A DNA stretch of 64,000 nt from Mermis nigrescens (lineage: Eukaryota; Nematoda; Enoplea; Mermithida; Mermithidae): contig JAVLUZ010000142.1 of NCBI GenBank assembly GCA_036768485.1, forward strand, positions 3,781,848 through 3,845,847. Direction: 5' to 3'. Made by a program: the position numbers and the translations under genes. The notes under the pieces were generated by a model. The model saw only the letters and a program-made list of their open reading frames with translations. It made no database searches and was not told the DNA's origin. Below are positions 1 through 11,465 of the stretch, in pieces. The stretch's first letter is position 1, and each line of letters begins with the position of its first letter.

Positions 1-389
1 CAAAGTTTATACAAGAATTGGTCTCCCTAAAATTGAAAAAGTACAAAAAGGACGTGATTTATAATGCTAATCATGTCATGCACGAAAAGCGTTGGAGATC
101 AAGGTACCTAGCTAAAAACATCTCTGCGGTGCTCATATCGGAAAAGCTAAAAATTCACATTCCGAATTTGTTGCGATTGCGCGCACTGCGCAAAATTGAT
201 TTTGCCTTTTAGCTTACATCATACTGTTTGCCTTTTCTTTAGAGGAATAAACACGACTTGCATATCATTCATTTCGTCCCTTGCCAAGACTGAGAGCCAG
301 AAGTTGAAAAGAAAACACAACTTCTCGCAAAAAGAATTCAAATTATCGCACAAGAACGAATATAAACGAAGGATTTTTCTACTCAGGAA
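1..389. other. Unassigned AT-rich flank
   Basis: I see no conserved domain, splice-supported exon or repeat border here. Short open frames exist but their translations match no family I recognise. Confidence 0.3.
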
Positions 390-617
390 CAGGCATGCAC
401 AACATGGGAATTCTGGGCGAAGCGCCAAAAAATTGACACTCTTGAGCAAATAGATAGTTAAAAGCGCTTTACGAAGCACATTTTCTACCAATTTTTAGCA
501 AATTTTTGGAAACTTTCGAAAAATCGCGAATTCTGGGGGGATGGAAAAATTTCAAAGGGAGGGTGAAAAATTTTTTCAAGTTGGGGTGAGACCCCTAAAA
601 CTCCATAATCATGCATG
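390..617. mobile_element. hAT-type MITE, 228 bp, TSD CTCAGGAA
   Basis: An exact 8-bp direct repeat, CTCAGGAA, lies at 382-389 and 618-625. The element starts CAGGCATGCACAACATGGG and its other end, read inward, is CATGCATGATTATGG, so the ends are imperfect inverted repeats. It has no coding capacity. An 8-bp duplication and a CA start are typical of the hAT superfamily; that assignment is inference. Related copies sit at 14,038-14,410 and about 38,875-39,215, and diverged pieces recur elsewhere with the phrases GAATTCTGGGGG and TTGAGCAAATAGATAGC. Confidence 0.75.
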
Positions 618-625
618 CTCAGGAA

Positions 626-1670
626 GAAAAAGAACGTAATAGGTAATATAAAAGGTTTGACCAGATCTTACCAAGTCATTCAAGAAACCTTGTTGGATAA
701 AAGCTGTCTCGCTATTTGAATTGACCAGTCCTCGCATTCCAATAAGACAAAATATAGAGAATAGCGAAATACCTGAATTTAGAGGCCTAGAAGACTATAA
801 GCCCTTCCTTAACAATTCAAAAATTAAGGTCTGTCAGCCAATTTCCTGCAAAAGTCAAACAGGTATGTACTGTCGTCAGGAAATTTTTGAGATCATTATT
901 TGTAGATAATGTAAGTTGTCCGAATCGTTGATGAGATTGCGAATGTTGTACAAGAACAAAAGCTTTTGAAAGAAAGAAAGAAATTTATTACTAATAAACC
1001 AAAGTGATAAAATACAGAATGGCGAGTTACATAATAGATACAAATTAGTAACGGGACATGCGAGTCAATGTAATGACAATAAATAATTTTAACAATAAAT
1101 AATAATTTAAACAATAAATAATCTGAACAATTTTTCATTATGGTCAACATTACCAGTCCTTCATAGGAATTAGGTATTAGTTTTTCTACAAGTGTAAGCG
1201 TTTGCCGCAAATTTTTTCTTTTACAGACAACTTATGCGCAAAAATAGGGTTAAAACGACCATTTTATTCTATAAAATGCATGTTTACTATTAATTCAAGG
1301 GTATTTTACAGTTTACCAAAATGTTCCGAATATGAGCTATAACATATTTATCTGACATTTACAAGGTCGCTGATTACGAACAAGTAACTTTTATTGCGCG
1401 GAAAAATTTTTAAACATGGTTTTAGAGCAGATGAAAATTGGCACCTCTGGGTTTAGGAGGTACGGAAATTTTTTTCAAAACTTTCCGAAAATTAATAAAT
1501 CATGGGTAAATCAAGCGTCCTACCCACGAATATGATATTAGTTTATCATCAAAACGATTATTTGTGGTGGATATAGAAAAAATATTTAGCACAAATTATC
1601 GGAAAAAGTTATTCTAGGCGTTGATTGAAAACGCTAATTTGGGTACAAACACTGGCTTCTTTTTATATAT
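626..1670. other. Unassigned AT-rich sequence
   Basis: No gene, clear repeat border or RNA was found. There is a GAAA-rich run near 965-985 and imperfect AATAA-type repetition near 1,075-1,125. Open frames here are short and unlike any family I know. Confidence 0.3.
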
Positions 1671-1675
1671 TTAGT

Positions 1676-1830
1676 TAGGCTTAGGCTTAGTAAGGTGCAT
1701 TCACATTAGTGTCAGCGCATGAGCTAAGCCTGAGTTGAATGGGGCGAAAATTGCGGAGCGAGCGAAGCGAGCGGAGGCAATTTTCGCCTCATCAGAGCTT
1801 AGGCTTAGTTCATCTCTGGCACCAATCTGA
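1676..1830. repeat. Palindromic foldback core (GGAGCGAGCGAAGCGAGCGG hairpin)
   Basis: Two arms are mirror images: TTAGGCTTAGGCTTAG with GAGCTAAGCC on the left, and the reverse complement with AGAGCTTAGGCTTAG on the right. They meet at a GC-rich core in which GCGAAAATTGC pairs with GCAATTTTCGC around GGAGCGAGCGAAGCGAGCGG. The same core recurs near 2,380, 4,780, 52,380, 58,770 and 59,715. No coding sequence is present. Confidence 0.7.
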
Positions 1831-2049
1831 ATCCTCAAGCGATTTTAGAAAGTGATGAACAATTCGAAATTTTAATTACAGAGGGCATGAAACTTTGCTG
1901 CCAATAATAAAGGACTGGATTTTGCTTGGAACGACTATAATATCAGATTTCTGGAAAGCGTATGATTGCCTGGCATAGGAAGGTTACGAACATTTGATGA
2001 CGTTTTATACCTGAAAAAATGCTTATAGAATGATTTCCGCGCAATAAAA

Positions 2050-2640
2050 CTTGCTTTTTCGGGCTAAAGTGCTGAAGATTGGAAAGTCTTTTTATATTAC
2101 AACAAAGACATTTCTTAACTGAGTTTGGGATGAGCAGTTCATATTTGAAAAAATTAGGGGGCGGCCGGCATTATTGATCGAGTTACAGGCTGTTGAAGTT
2201 CATATGTTTCAGGATAGGCGAAAAGTAAGCTCTGCCTTTGGGAATGTTTCGGATTAGTCTCCGAAGCGTCGGAGGACTATGACTTAGCGGGGTTACCAAT
2301 GTCTTAGGCTTAAGCTTAGTTATGTGCATTCACATTGATGCCAACGCATGGGCTAAGCCTGAGATAAATGGAGCGAAAATTGCGGAGCAGCGAAGCGAGC
2401 GGAGCAATTTTCGCTCCATTTATGCCTAGGGCTTAGCCCATGTCTGGCACTAATCTGAATCCGCAAGCAACTGCTGTCACCACAAATTGAAAATTGAAAA
2501 ATATACCAAACGCCATTTTCCCCTTTTTTTGCCTATCCTTAAGCACGTGAACTTCAACAGCCTGTAACTCGGTCAATAATGCCGACCACCACCTAATTCT
2601 TTCAAATATGAACTCCCCATCCAAAATTCAATACGAGAAT
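2050..2640. repeat. Long foldback element with central palindrome
   Basis: The outer arms are inverted copies: the stretch from TTTGAAAAAATTAGG through GGCATTATTGATCGAGTTACAGG (2,145-2,190) returns as its reverse complement at 2,560-2,610. Between them is the TTAGGCTTAG/GGAGCGAGCGAAGCGAGCGG palindrome (2,296-2,460). A second full copy of the family is at about 59,500-60,045. The single open frame on the minus strand is a by-product of the palindrome. No coding domain is visible. Confidence 0.65.
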
Positions 2641-3089
2641 TTCCTTTTTCTGAAAATTTGAGACTTTCTAGTATTCTGCATTCCGCCCCTTTTTCGTAAT
2701 CAGCGACCTAGAAAATGGCAGAAAAATGTGTTTTGAGTGAAAATTAGAAAATTTTAATAGACTGTAAAAATTCCCCAATTCAATGCGTTTTTGAAAAGTT
2801 TTGGTCGTGCGCCCCCACGCCCCACGAAGCAGAAACCTGAATTCAGGCATGTACCTATTATGCATGCATACCTATTAAATTTTTCGAACAAAATCTTGCA
2901 GATCAAAAGATTTTAAATGAAGCAGCGCAAAAGGAAAGAAGAATAACGGAATTTCTTTGCACAGCGTGATACTAGGCCTACTTCAAAACACAGGCATGAC
3001 CTTCGGCATTCCCTACGTTTGGTACCTTTTGTGTGTGCGATTAATTTGCTTTAATTAATTTGCGATTAATTAATTGATTAAATTAATTA

Positions 3090-4542
3090 ACACCAATCTC
3101 TATAATTAACAGTACGATGCAAGCACATTTACGTGAGAATAATTTGATCTCCTCCGGTCAGTTTGGTTTCCAAAAAGGGTAAATCGTGTGAATTGCAATT
3201 ACTAAAGTGCAAAAATGAATGGACTAAATTAATTGATGAAAAAAACACTGTTGATGTTATCTACATTGATTTTTCTAAAGCTTTCGACACTGTAGTTCAC
3301 CGTAAATTAATTTATAAATTGGAAACTTTTGGATTTTCTGGAGATTTATTGAGTTGGTTAACTTGTTTTTTGAGCGATAGGACTCAAAGGGTTGTTATTA
3401 ACGGTCATTTTCGAGCGAAAAAATCTGTCACTAGCGTGTGTTCCTCAGGGCAGTATACTTGGCCCGATTCTTTTTGTTTTATTCATAAATGACATTAGCG
3501 ACCGCTTAAATAGCAAAGTTTGCCTTTTTGCCGATGACGTCAAGCTTCATAATTTATCTAGCAATCACACCCAACTTCAAGATGATATCGCTAAACTCGT
3601 AGTCTGGTCCAAGGATTGGCAGTTAAAAATTGCTACTGAAAAATGCTACGCGTTATATCTAGGTTTTGGAAATCCCAAGCATTCTTATAGAATTTCTGAC
3701 CTGACTGTAGAACAGAGTGTAAATTCTGTAAAGGATTTGGGTGTTTACGTATCAAGTAAACTTGATTTTAATTTCCACTATAATGATATAACGCGTAGAG
3801 CTTATGCTAGGGCTATGCTATCAAAATCATTTGCTTCTAAAAATAAACTAAATATGTCTAGGGCTTTTACTGTTTACGTCAGACCAGCTTCTTGAGTATT
3901 GTAGCACTGTTTGGAATCCATACCGTAAGACCCATGTTTCAATGATCGAAAATGTTCAAAGGAAATTTACACATAAAATTATTGGATTTCGGGGACTTTC
4001 TTATGCTGAAAGACTCAGTTCCTTAGAATTGGATAGCCTGGAGATTCGCAGATTGCGTAGTGATCTGTGTATGATGTATCAGATATTGAGTGGTAGATGC
4101 GTTTTGCAGCAAGCCGACTTTTTTACTTTTTGTGAAAACAACACGCGTGCTCAAAATTCAATGAAATGTGAATGCACTCCTTTTCGGCTTGATGTTCGTG
4201 GGTATGATTTATCCAATAGGTGGATTCACGTATGGAATTCTCTCCCTGAAGCTGTTGTAAGATCTCCTAGTGTTGCTTCCCTCCGTGAAAAGTTGAAAAA
4301 AGTTGATCTAACGGGGTATTTGCTAGGGGGCGTGTTCTAAGAGCATAATTTATTTAGCCTGCGCGCCTACCTTCGTCTTTTGCACTAATCTCGTATAAAT
4401 GTACTTTAATTAATAATTTCTTGCTTTTAGAATACGTGATTTTGTATGATGATTCATGTCAAATGTTTATTTATAATTGTATTTCATTGTATATTAATGT
4501 TTCTTTTCTTATTGTGTTCTTTTTTTGTGCGACGAAAATAAA
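3090..4542 (+). pseudogene. Jockey/CR1-type LINE, 5'-truncated reverse transcriptase ORF2 remnant
   Basis: This is the 3' part of a non-LTR retrotransposon reverse transcriptase. The reading frame shows the finger segment NNLISSGQFGFQKG, the catalytic-domain motif YIDFSKAFDTVVHRKL, then VPQGSILGPILFVLFINDI and the catalytic FADDVKL. The C-terminal thumb-like region follows (IENVQRKFTHKIIGFRGLSY, VWNSLPEAVVRSPS) and ends in a stop near 4,338. The frame breaks near 3,175, near 3,440 and near 3,890, where a stop and shift interrupt the RPLLEYCSTVWNPY-like motif, so it is dead. The 5' half with the endonuclease is missing. The tail AATAAAATATTTGTAT continues beyond 6,242 as (AT)n after two later insertions split it. 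Known for the family: target-primed reverse transcription with frequent 5' truncation. Confidence 0.9.
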
Positions 4543-4550
4543 ATATTTGT

Positions 4551-5100
4551 GGCATTGGTGTAGCTGGTTCACATATGTATTAAGATAGCCACGTTATAAG
4601 TACGTATACAACAAGTATTATCCGGTGAAAGCTGCCACCTAACTGGTTTGATTTGAGTCAAGTCGAAAACAAATATGGCAGTCATCAGATTTTTCCAGTA
4701 GATTCATGTGACTGACCAAAATGTTGGTGCCAGCGTTTAAAATAAGCCTAAGCAATGGGATGCAACTCAGCGTCGCTCGCTTCGCTCGCTCCGCTCGTCG
4801 CATCCCATTACTCAGGCTTATTTTAAGCGCTGGCACCAACATTTTGGTCAGTCCATGATACTAAGCCTAAGCCTAATCAGCTGGTAAACCAGCAAAACAT
4901 CACGAATAGCTTGCAATCTTTATCGAAATTAACCAGCGTTAGTCGATTGGTTATGGTTCTGGACTTTAGAGCAAGGGGTCCATGTTTCAAATCCGACTGC
5001 CAGCAACTTTCTCTCGTTTTCTCAGATGCTATCGACCGCACACATACTCCCTTATAATATGACTATGTTAATACATATGTGAACCAGCTACACGAATGCC
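4551..5100. mobile_element. TIR element with palindrome and tRNA-like pol III boxes, 550 bp
   Basis: The termini are about 30-bp inverted repeats, GGCATTGGTGTAGCTGG and GGCATTCGTGTAGCTGG, both continuing TTCACATATGTATTAA. The flanks carry an 8-bp duplication, ATATTTGT (4,543-4,550 and 5,101-5,108). The middle holds a palindrome with GTCGCTCGCTTCGCTCGC at its centre, and 4,934-5,002 resembles a tRNA gene. A second copy in opposite orientation is at 52,067-52,608. Ends starting GG with 8-9 bp duplications recall Merlin, but no transposase is present, so the superfamily is open. Confidence 0.8.
4934..5002 (+). other. tRNA-like A-box/B-box sequence inside TIR element
   Basis: TAGTCGATTGG fits the A-box pattern and TGTTTCAAATCC fits the B-box, at tRNA-like spacing. 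I could not fold a convincing acceptor or anticodon stem, so this is more likely a tRNA-derived promoter or relic than a working tRNA. The copy at about 52,165-52,232 (minus strand) keeps the same boxes. Confidence 0.4.
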
Positions 5101-5110
5101 ATATTTGTAT

Positions 5111-6242
5111 TAGAGATGTGCCATGCCCCGGCCCGGCCCGGCGCCAGGGCCCAGGCCCCGGCCCCGGGCCGGGGCAAGGCTGGCCCCGGCGCCGGGGCCG
5201 GGGCCTGTAAAAACGATGAAAAATTAATGAAAATCGAACAAAATTAATATTTTTTGCCGAATCACGCAACATAATATTTATTTATTCACAAAAATAAGCT
5301 AAATTTCGTTAAAATTAAGCTCAGGCTACTGTTGTGTTTCGCTTCAGGTAATCTAGTAATCAAGATTTGAGTGAGCATTGAAACAATTCGATACATTCTT
5401 GAATAGCTTAGCTCAATTAACAATTTTTATTGCGAAAATAAGCACCTTTGACCGATAATTCTTAGACAATAAAGTTTGAAATGCTAGGGACTTTCACCAG
5501 TGTCTGTAAAATTGTTTTATAAATCGATGTATGTACTTATGTACATTAAAAAAATGCTAGGGTACGGCAACTTATTTTATCATCCAGATAGAATTCGTTT
5601 GCTCTAATATATGCGATTTTACACTAATTTTGGGAGCTGTGCGCCAAATAATAGAGCAAATGTCTTCATTTTTGTGTGGTTTTCAATTAATTTTTTAAAT
5701 ATTATTTTAATTTGATTATGCATGTTCCCTAATCTTGGTAAATGATTTTTCGTCGTACAAGCATTTTTCGCCCCTATGATTTTGTTGATATTCTAGAGAT
5801 AAGTTTTTCAAGCGTGTAGTTAATCTCTGGGTTACTTACATATTTTTCGCGCAATTTAATCGTAATCTTTTGTATTGTACTGTTTTGCTCGTCTATTTCT
5901 TTCATCGAATCAGCATAAATACTATAGAAAAGTCATATTCTGTTCCGCTTAGCTTATTGTTTTCTATGCCTAACAGCTATATTCACAATTATTTATTAAT
6001 TTTTTGTTTATTTCTCTTTTATCTGCTTATTTTTAAGTCTTTAATTCATTAAAGCAATATGTAATTGCTTACAATAGTAATACTAAGATGTTAGGTCAGT
6101 ATACAAATAATGCGGATGCTTGGTATAGCTTAGTAAGTATAGGGTATATGTTTTGTACAGGCCCCGGCCAGGCCGGCCCCGGCGCCGGGGCCCAGGCCCC
6201 GGCCCCGGCCCCGGCAAAAAGAGCGGCCCCGGCACATCTCTA
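5111..6242. mobile_element. hAT-type non-autonomous element with GC-rich ends, 1,132 bp
   Basis: The ends are the inverted repeat TAGAGATGTGCC, flanked by an exact 8-bp duplication ATTTGTAT (5,103-5,110 and 6,243-6,250). Both diagnostics fit hAT. Just inside each end is a stretch of about 60-90 bp made of GGCCCCGG/CCGGGGCC and GGCGCCGGGGCC units, while the interior is AT-rich and has no transposase. Poly-Pro/Gly frames through the GC arrays are artefacts of composition. Confidence 0.88.
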
Positions 6243-6248
6243 ATTTGT

Positions 6249-6268
6249 ATATATATATATATATATAT
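6249..6268. repeat. (TA)n microsatellite
   Basis: A run of alternating T and A directly follows the right duplication of the hAT element. It is probably the original 3' tail of the LINE that starts at 3,090. Confidence 0.75.
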
Positions 6269-7735
6269 TGTATTAGTAAGCGTACATAGAAGCGCATGTA
6301 CCATACCTACTTCTTCAAGGATTGTATTTCAAGGTGCCTGATCCTTACTTCCCTAGATACGGGCCCGTACATGTTAACAAACAACGTCAGCAATAGGGAC
6401 ATGCAGTTAAGTTACGATAGTAACAACTTACGCGTGATCCTTTAAGACAATAGACAAATCGAAAGTAGGTACCTCCTCAGCATGGGTTTAAAACTTTCCA
6501 AGCTAGCTGAATATACTACATCAGTGATTTTGCGATTTTCTGCTAAAAAAGCAAAGCGGTGCGGAAAACTCATTCTCCGACTTCTAAAATAGGTACAGGG
6601 TCATGCCACTTATTGAACATGACATAAGTACAGTAATTAGCCCGTTGACAGATAAACAGAAAGTATAACGTCCTTGCATACTTTATTTTCACAACAATGA
6701 TAACAAACTTCATACGACGTTTTCCTGTTTACTTATGAGAATGGCGATGTAAGCGACTGTGCTAATTTTTTGTCCTGTAATTTTAATAATTCTATATTGT
6801 CCTCTACACTTGTTTTACCTGTTCCCGGATATTTCTTTTGAAAGTGAATGCTTTCTTCTTCAATTCCATTTCCTAATAGTTTTCAAAAGTTGTTGAGTGG
6901 TCAATCACGCCGAGAGTTTCTTCCTTTTTTCAAAATAAACATCAATGAGAAGATTTTAAATCAATCAGTCGCTGCGATATCATGGCAGGAATAGTCATTT
7001 ATATGTACAGTGGAAAATTAATTCAGTATTAACAAGCTAAAATTGGTTATTTAGAATGGATTAGACAATATGCAGTTATGTGAACAAGAATGGTTTTTTC
7101 ACTGTAATATGTAGCGCTTGATTGTTTTTACCTCGTTTCCATTGACTTTGCCATGAATTTTGACTAACTTTGATAAGGATAATGACTGATAATGATGCTA
7201 AACGACGATATAGTTGGATATGAAAATAAAAATACGCTCATTGAGAGAAAGACCGCATAAAAACGAAGGCAGCTTTTTGTCCAAAAGATTACAGCATAAA
7301 ATATTTGATCGGCATGCTATCTTTTGTGCTCAACATGACAGTTCACCACAGTAAGTAACTGTCTGTCATTTTGATGAAGCGTAGTGTGGTGCGCGGTCAT
7401 CGTTGTCAGGTTAGCTGTTTTCCTCCCGATTTAGTAGCTTCTTGATTTTTTGGAAGTTTTTCACTCCTATGCTTAATCACTGGATGACAGTTTTTGGAGG
7501 GACCCGTGGCGGTTTTTTTGGGACGCTTCCATGTACGTTGTGTAGGGGATGGCAGTTTTCTCAAGAATTGTGGCAGCTTTTAAAATTTTGACCTGGCAAT
7601 ACTGTGCGCAATACGTAGATGAGCGTAGCGTAAAAGTATGCCGTATCATAGGTTTAGCCAGGATTTTTCCTTTGGGGCGGAGTCCGAAAATTTTTTATCT
7701 TGCTTAAATCTTTCTTATTTTTCTCGATCTCAATG
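6269..7735. other. Unassigned sequence
   Basis: I recognise no gene, RNA or repeat border in this stretch. Frames are short and interrupted on both strands. Confidence 0.3.
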
Positions 7736-7739
7736 CGTA

Positions 7740-8555
7740 GTTAATACTATACTAATATTAATACTTTATTCGGGAAAAAACAAGGGTAAAACAAAGGTCG
7801 CAAGGAAAATAAAATGAAATGCGAAATGTCCTGGACACACAGGCTAATAGATTGCGCTCACGTGTGCCCCATTAAAAAATTCCCGTAAACAACCTTTTAC
7901 AAATTCCTCTTAAATGTCTCAACATTTGGAGAACTTCGAATATATTGTGGAAGATCGTTCCAAATTCTAGCTGATCTAGTCGCAAAACAATGCTTTTTAC
8001 AATCAAATCGAAATTTTTCTAAATAGATCTGATTTGCAAATGCATTTCTAGTACGCGAATGACCATAAAACTTATAAAAATCTCCAGAAGGCAAGAGATT
8101 ATTGTGAATAATATTATACGTAACAATTAAATCAAATTAAATTCTACGGAGTTCAAGCCTCTCTAAATTTAAGGCTTTTAACCTTTCATCATGAGAAAGT
8201 CCCATGTATCCAATTAACCTTTTAGTAAATTTTCGCTGTACCCGTTCAACCCTGTTGATATCAGAAAGCAAATAGGGGCTCCATACAGTTGGAGCATACT
8301 CTAATAAAGGCCGAATATGATTCTTAAAAGCAAGAACCAACATTTTAAGATCACGTGATTCAAAACATTTGAAAATCAAAGCACTCATTTTCAAAGCTTT
8401 TGCTGATATATTAGTACAATGACAACTAGATGATAAGTTTGTTGTTAAGGAAACACCTAAATCTCGAATTGAGGAACCTGCGTCAGATAACAAAAAATGG
8501 TTTATGTGATATGTAACTTTAGGATTAGCATACCCTAGGTATGCTAAAGTTCTTT
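7740..8555 (-). pseudogene. Jockey/CR1-type LINE, C-terminal RT fragment (minus strand)
   Basis: On the minus strand the translation carries RPLLEYAPTVWSPY and INRVERVQRKFTKRLIGYMG, then IWNDLPQYIRSSPNVETFK, the usual C-terminal part of Jockey-type reverse transcriptases. A stop and frame change separate the pieces near 8,100-8,137. Only the region after the catalytic FADD motif remains. It abuts, head to head, the plus-strand LINE that starts near 8,556. Confidence 0.85.
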
Positions 8556-8720
8556 TTCAGATAGCCTAAATGTCTCCAGCGGTGTCCCGCAAGGGAGCGT
8601 GATAGGGCCAACCCTTTTCCTAATTTATATAAATGATTTATGCGATAATATCAATAGTCGTGTACGTTTATTTGCCGATGATGTCAAATTGTATAATTTG
8701 TCCACTTGTAATGCTGTAGG
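8556..8720 (+). pseudogene. Jockey/CR1-type LINE, RT segment left of hAT insertion
   Basis: The translation reads [20 protein letters not shown] and then [11 protein letters not shown], which are reverse transcriptase motifs including the catalytic Asp pair. It stops abruptly at a transposon border and resumes at 11,466. The two parts are one element cut by the insertion 8,721-11,465. Confidence 0.88.
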
Positions 8721-9642
8721 TAGTGTTCGACCGGGGCCCCGGCAATCCCTGGCCATTTTTCAGCATCCCCGGCCCCGGCCGGGGCAAGGTCAAAAAATGG
8801 CCGGGGCCGGGGAAAAATTTAGTGTAATTCGTATTTTGTCAGGCTGTGATTCTGGCACTTATTTATCAATGAGCAAGTGTTAATTTTGAGAACTGTACTG
8901 ATTAGACCATATGCATACTTACTTAGTCCTTGTTATAACGTTGCCACTGTGTATAAATGAGCTTTTACTGAATAAATGTTCAGGAAAATCTTCATGTTTT
9001 CGATTCCTCCACTTAACTTATTTAAAGTAAATGCTACTTTTAAGTCATTCATTCATAGCTATGGCTAAAAAATTTAGAGTTGACAAATACGTTCTATTTC
9101 TAGTTGAAAATTGTACGTTTTCAACAAACTATTTTTACAAACCCTGGAATGTGTCTTTACGTCGCGCTAATGTCCAATCTCTTGCTAAATCATTTGCTAT
9201 ATTTATGACATTAATTTGTCTTGAATTGAAAAAATTGAAACGCGTTTCTTGTGTAATAGTTATTAGGACGGAGGTTAATTAAAGGCGAATGTGAACTACG
9301 CTGCAGAATTGCGTCCGATCCGATAAACTAAATTTGTCTCAAATAGTTTCCTAAGGTCCAGAGTTGAGGGAGGGGAAATCCCAAATTGGAGGACAAGAAA
9401 ATTAAGTGGTGGACTATTATTAGCCGACTCTATTTTGTTGTACGAGCTTCTTGTGCTTGTACAAAGATCTCCGAAAAGGTCTTTGTATGAGCTAACAAAT
9501 TTTTGTAGCTATATTATATAAATATATTTTTAAACATACACATTTTCGCATACTATCAGTATGTGACAGTGTTTTTTGTACAATGTACCTTTGTATATAC
9601 ATGAACAAAGATGGTACCCAAAAGTCTTTGTACATATTGTAC

Positions 9643-10085
9643 CAGTGTTTTTTTGTACACAGTCCGTTTGTGCAAATACAAAGATGGTCCCCAAACGTCT
9701 TTGTACATTTTGTACACACAAATTTTTGGGTACTATAATATGGTACAGTAGCGATTTTAGTGTGGTAAAACAGGGTCTTTTGACTTTTGATTGTATATTT
9801 TAGCTAATTTCTGGATTTCTAACGCCAAAAATTACCAAAATTGTCTCAGAACGGCGCGAGCGCCTAAAAATTTGACATTTTTTCATTCTGAATACAAATT
9901 TTGCCATTTTAAAGATATATAGGACAGACAATTTTTCATATCGAGCGAAGCGCCGAAAAAGTTTTGGAATTTTACACCTTTCTACAGTTTTTATCTTCCC
10001 GAAAATCTTTGTACATGTACAAAGATAGTCCTGAAAAGTCTTTGTACATCGGGAAAAATCTTTGGCGAATACAAAAAAAACACGG
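9643..10085. mobile_element. hAT-type MITE of the TTTGTACAAAG family, 443 bp
   Basis: The ends are CAGTGTTTTTTTGTACAC and, read inward from the right, CCGTGTTTTTTTTGTATTCG. Flanking 8-mers TATTGTAC (9,635-9,642) and TTTTGTAC (10,086-10,093) differ at one base. The interior repeats CTTTGTACATGTACAAAG-like units and has a GCGAAGCGCCG hairpin half. It seems inserted into another copy of the same family that starts at 9,567. Confidence 0.7.
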
Positions 10086-10559
10086 TTTTGTACATGCAAA
10101 TTTTTGTATACTTTTATATTTTACAGTAACGATTTCAGTATGGTAGAACATAGTTTTTCGACCTTTAGTAGTGTATTTGGCTAATTTTTGGGTTTCTGAA
10201 TATTTGACATTTTTTCATTTTTCCATCCTAAGCGCAGTGTTGCTTATTACAAGATATAATTCGCATATTACAATTTTTGTAATATTTCTGATTCTGTAGT
10301 ACAAGTTGTTTTAGCTTTCTCAGTCGAGTTTTATGTGTGAATTCCATCAAAAGCTCATACAAATTTCGGCACTTCGCGCCGAACTAATATTATCAACTAA
10401 ATTCAGGCCGAATTATCTCATTTAGAAGCACGGTCTTTTTGTATTCGGCAAAGATTTTAGCTGATGTACAAAGACGTTTCAGGACCGTCTTTGTACATGT
10501 ACAAAGATTTTTGAAGAACAAAAACTGTAAAAAGGTGTAGAATTCCTTATTGGAAATTC

Positions 10560-10915
10560 TACTATTTTAAAGATTCTCAGGGGGTAAGCGGCTGCAAAAA
10601 TGGAGCCGCTTAACCCCTTCCCTGAAAATGGTCGAGAAATGTACATGTGACAGGGGGTTTGGGCCATCCCCCATCCACGCTTTGAAGCCCCGAACTTTCA
10701 TTGAAAGTCAGAAAATATTTGACCACCCTCCCCCATTTTTTGGCGAGAACCTGCGCCTTTTTTGGCTATTTTTATGTGTTTTTACCATTTTTGATCTAGT
10801 CGCTAACCCCCTCCTTCTAAAAATGGCGAGGGATCCCTACCCTAGATTTCCAGCCGTTACATGTATACTGAGGGACCCTCATAAAATTCTAAGCGAGAAC
10901 ATGCATGTTTTATAG
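10560..10915. repeat. Dispersed repeat, AACGGCT-type family (with related flanks)
   Basis: This stretch shares CCCTCCCCCATTTTTTGGCG, GGCTATTTTTATGTGTTTTT and a GCCGTTACATGT terminus with copies near 15,062, 21,400, 26,860, 33,290, 37,855 and 40,560. The open frame through it is not conserved among copies, so it is not treated as a gene. Confidence 0.5.
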
Positions 10916-11465
10916 TGATAGTTTATCTATTTACTCTAGCTCACATGCTAAAATAATGTATCACTTCGTGAAATTCTAATCGTTAGGTACACTTTTGCCA
11001 TACTAAAAAATTAAGTTCAAAAAATTCAAAAGGGTTGTCACCAAAAATCGTCTGACAATGACTTGTGTCTTGGACCCTGAGGGAGGTAATACCCCTCCCC
11101 TTATAGAAATGTGTGATGTCTCCTTAATTACATCCAATACCTATTGCATCCAATCGCTACAGCAGTAGTAGCAGTAGCGAAGATTCAAATGATATAGAGT
11201 GTGCTAATAGCAGCGACATAAACTTTATTGATGATTCAGACAATGTAACACTGGACTAACTTCGTTTCTTGTGACATAAATAGTGATAAAACTTGATATG
11301 AAATGACGCACCTAACTGCGCTTGCCATTTACTACTGAATGGAACAGTCGCTCATTATTTCTTTTCCTATGCCCACCCCAAGTATGTGTCATGCAATAAT
11401 ATTTTCCTTGTCTGACCCCGGCTAGCCCCGGTCCCGGCCGAAAAAGTTGCCCCGGTCGATCATTA

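Larger units (their letters stand above)
8721..11465. mobile_element. hAT-type element with GC-rich ends, 2,745 bp, inside a LINE
   Basis: The termini are inverted repeats TAGTGTTCGACCGGGGC and TAATGATCGACCGGGGC. The 8-bp duplication GCTGTAGG flanks it exactly (8,713-8,720 and 11,466-11,473), and the LINE's RT domain continues on the far side. Subterminal CCCCGGCC-type arrays occur at both ends. The interior has no transposase domain; it is filled by smaller elements, such as 9,643-10,085. It is related in design, not in exact TIR, to the element at 5,111-6,242. Confidence 0.88.

Noticed and set aside
5063..6341. Pro/Gly-rich open frames on both strands through GGCCCCGG arrays
   Set aside because: Composition artefact: GC arrays lack stops in every frame, and they sit in the ends of a transposon.
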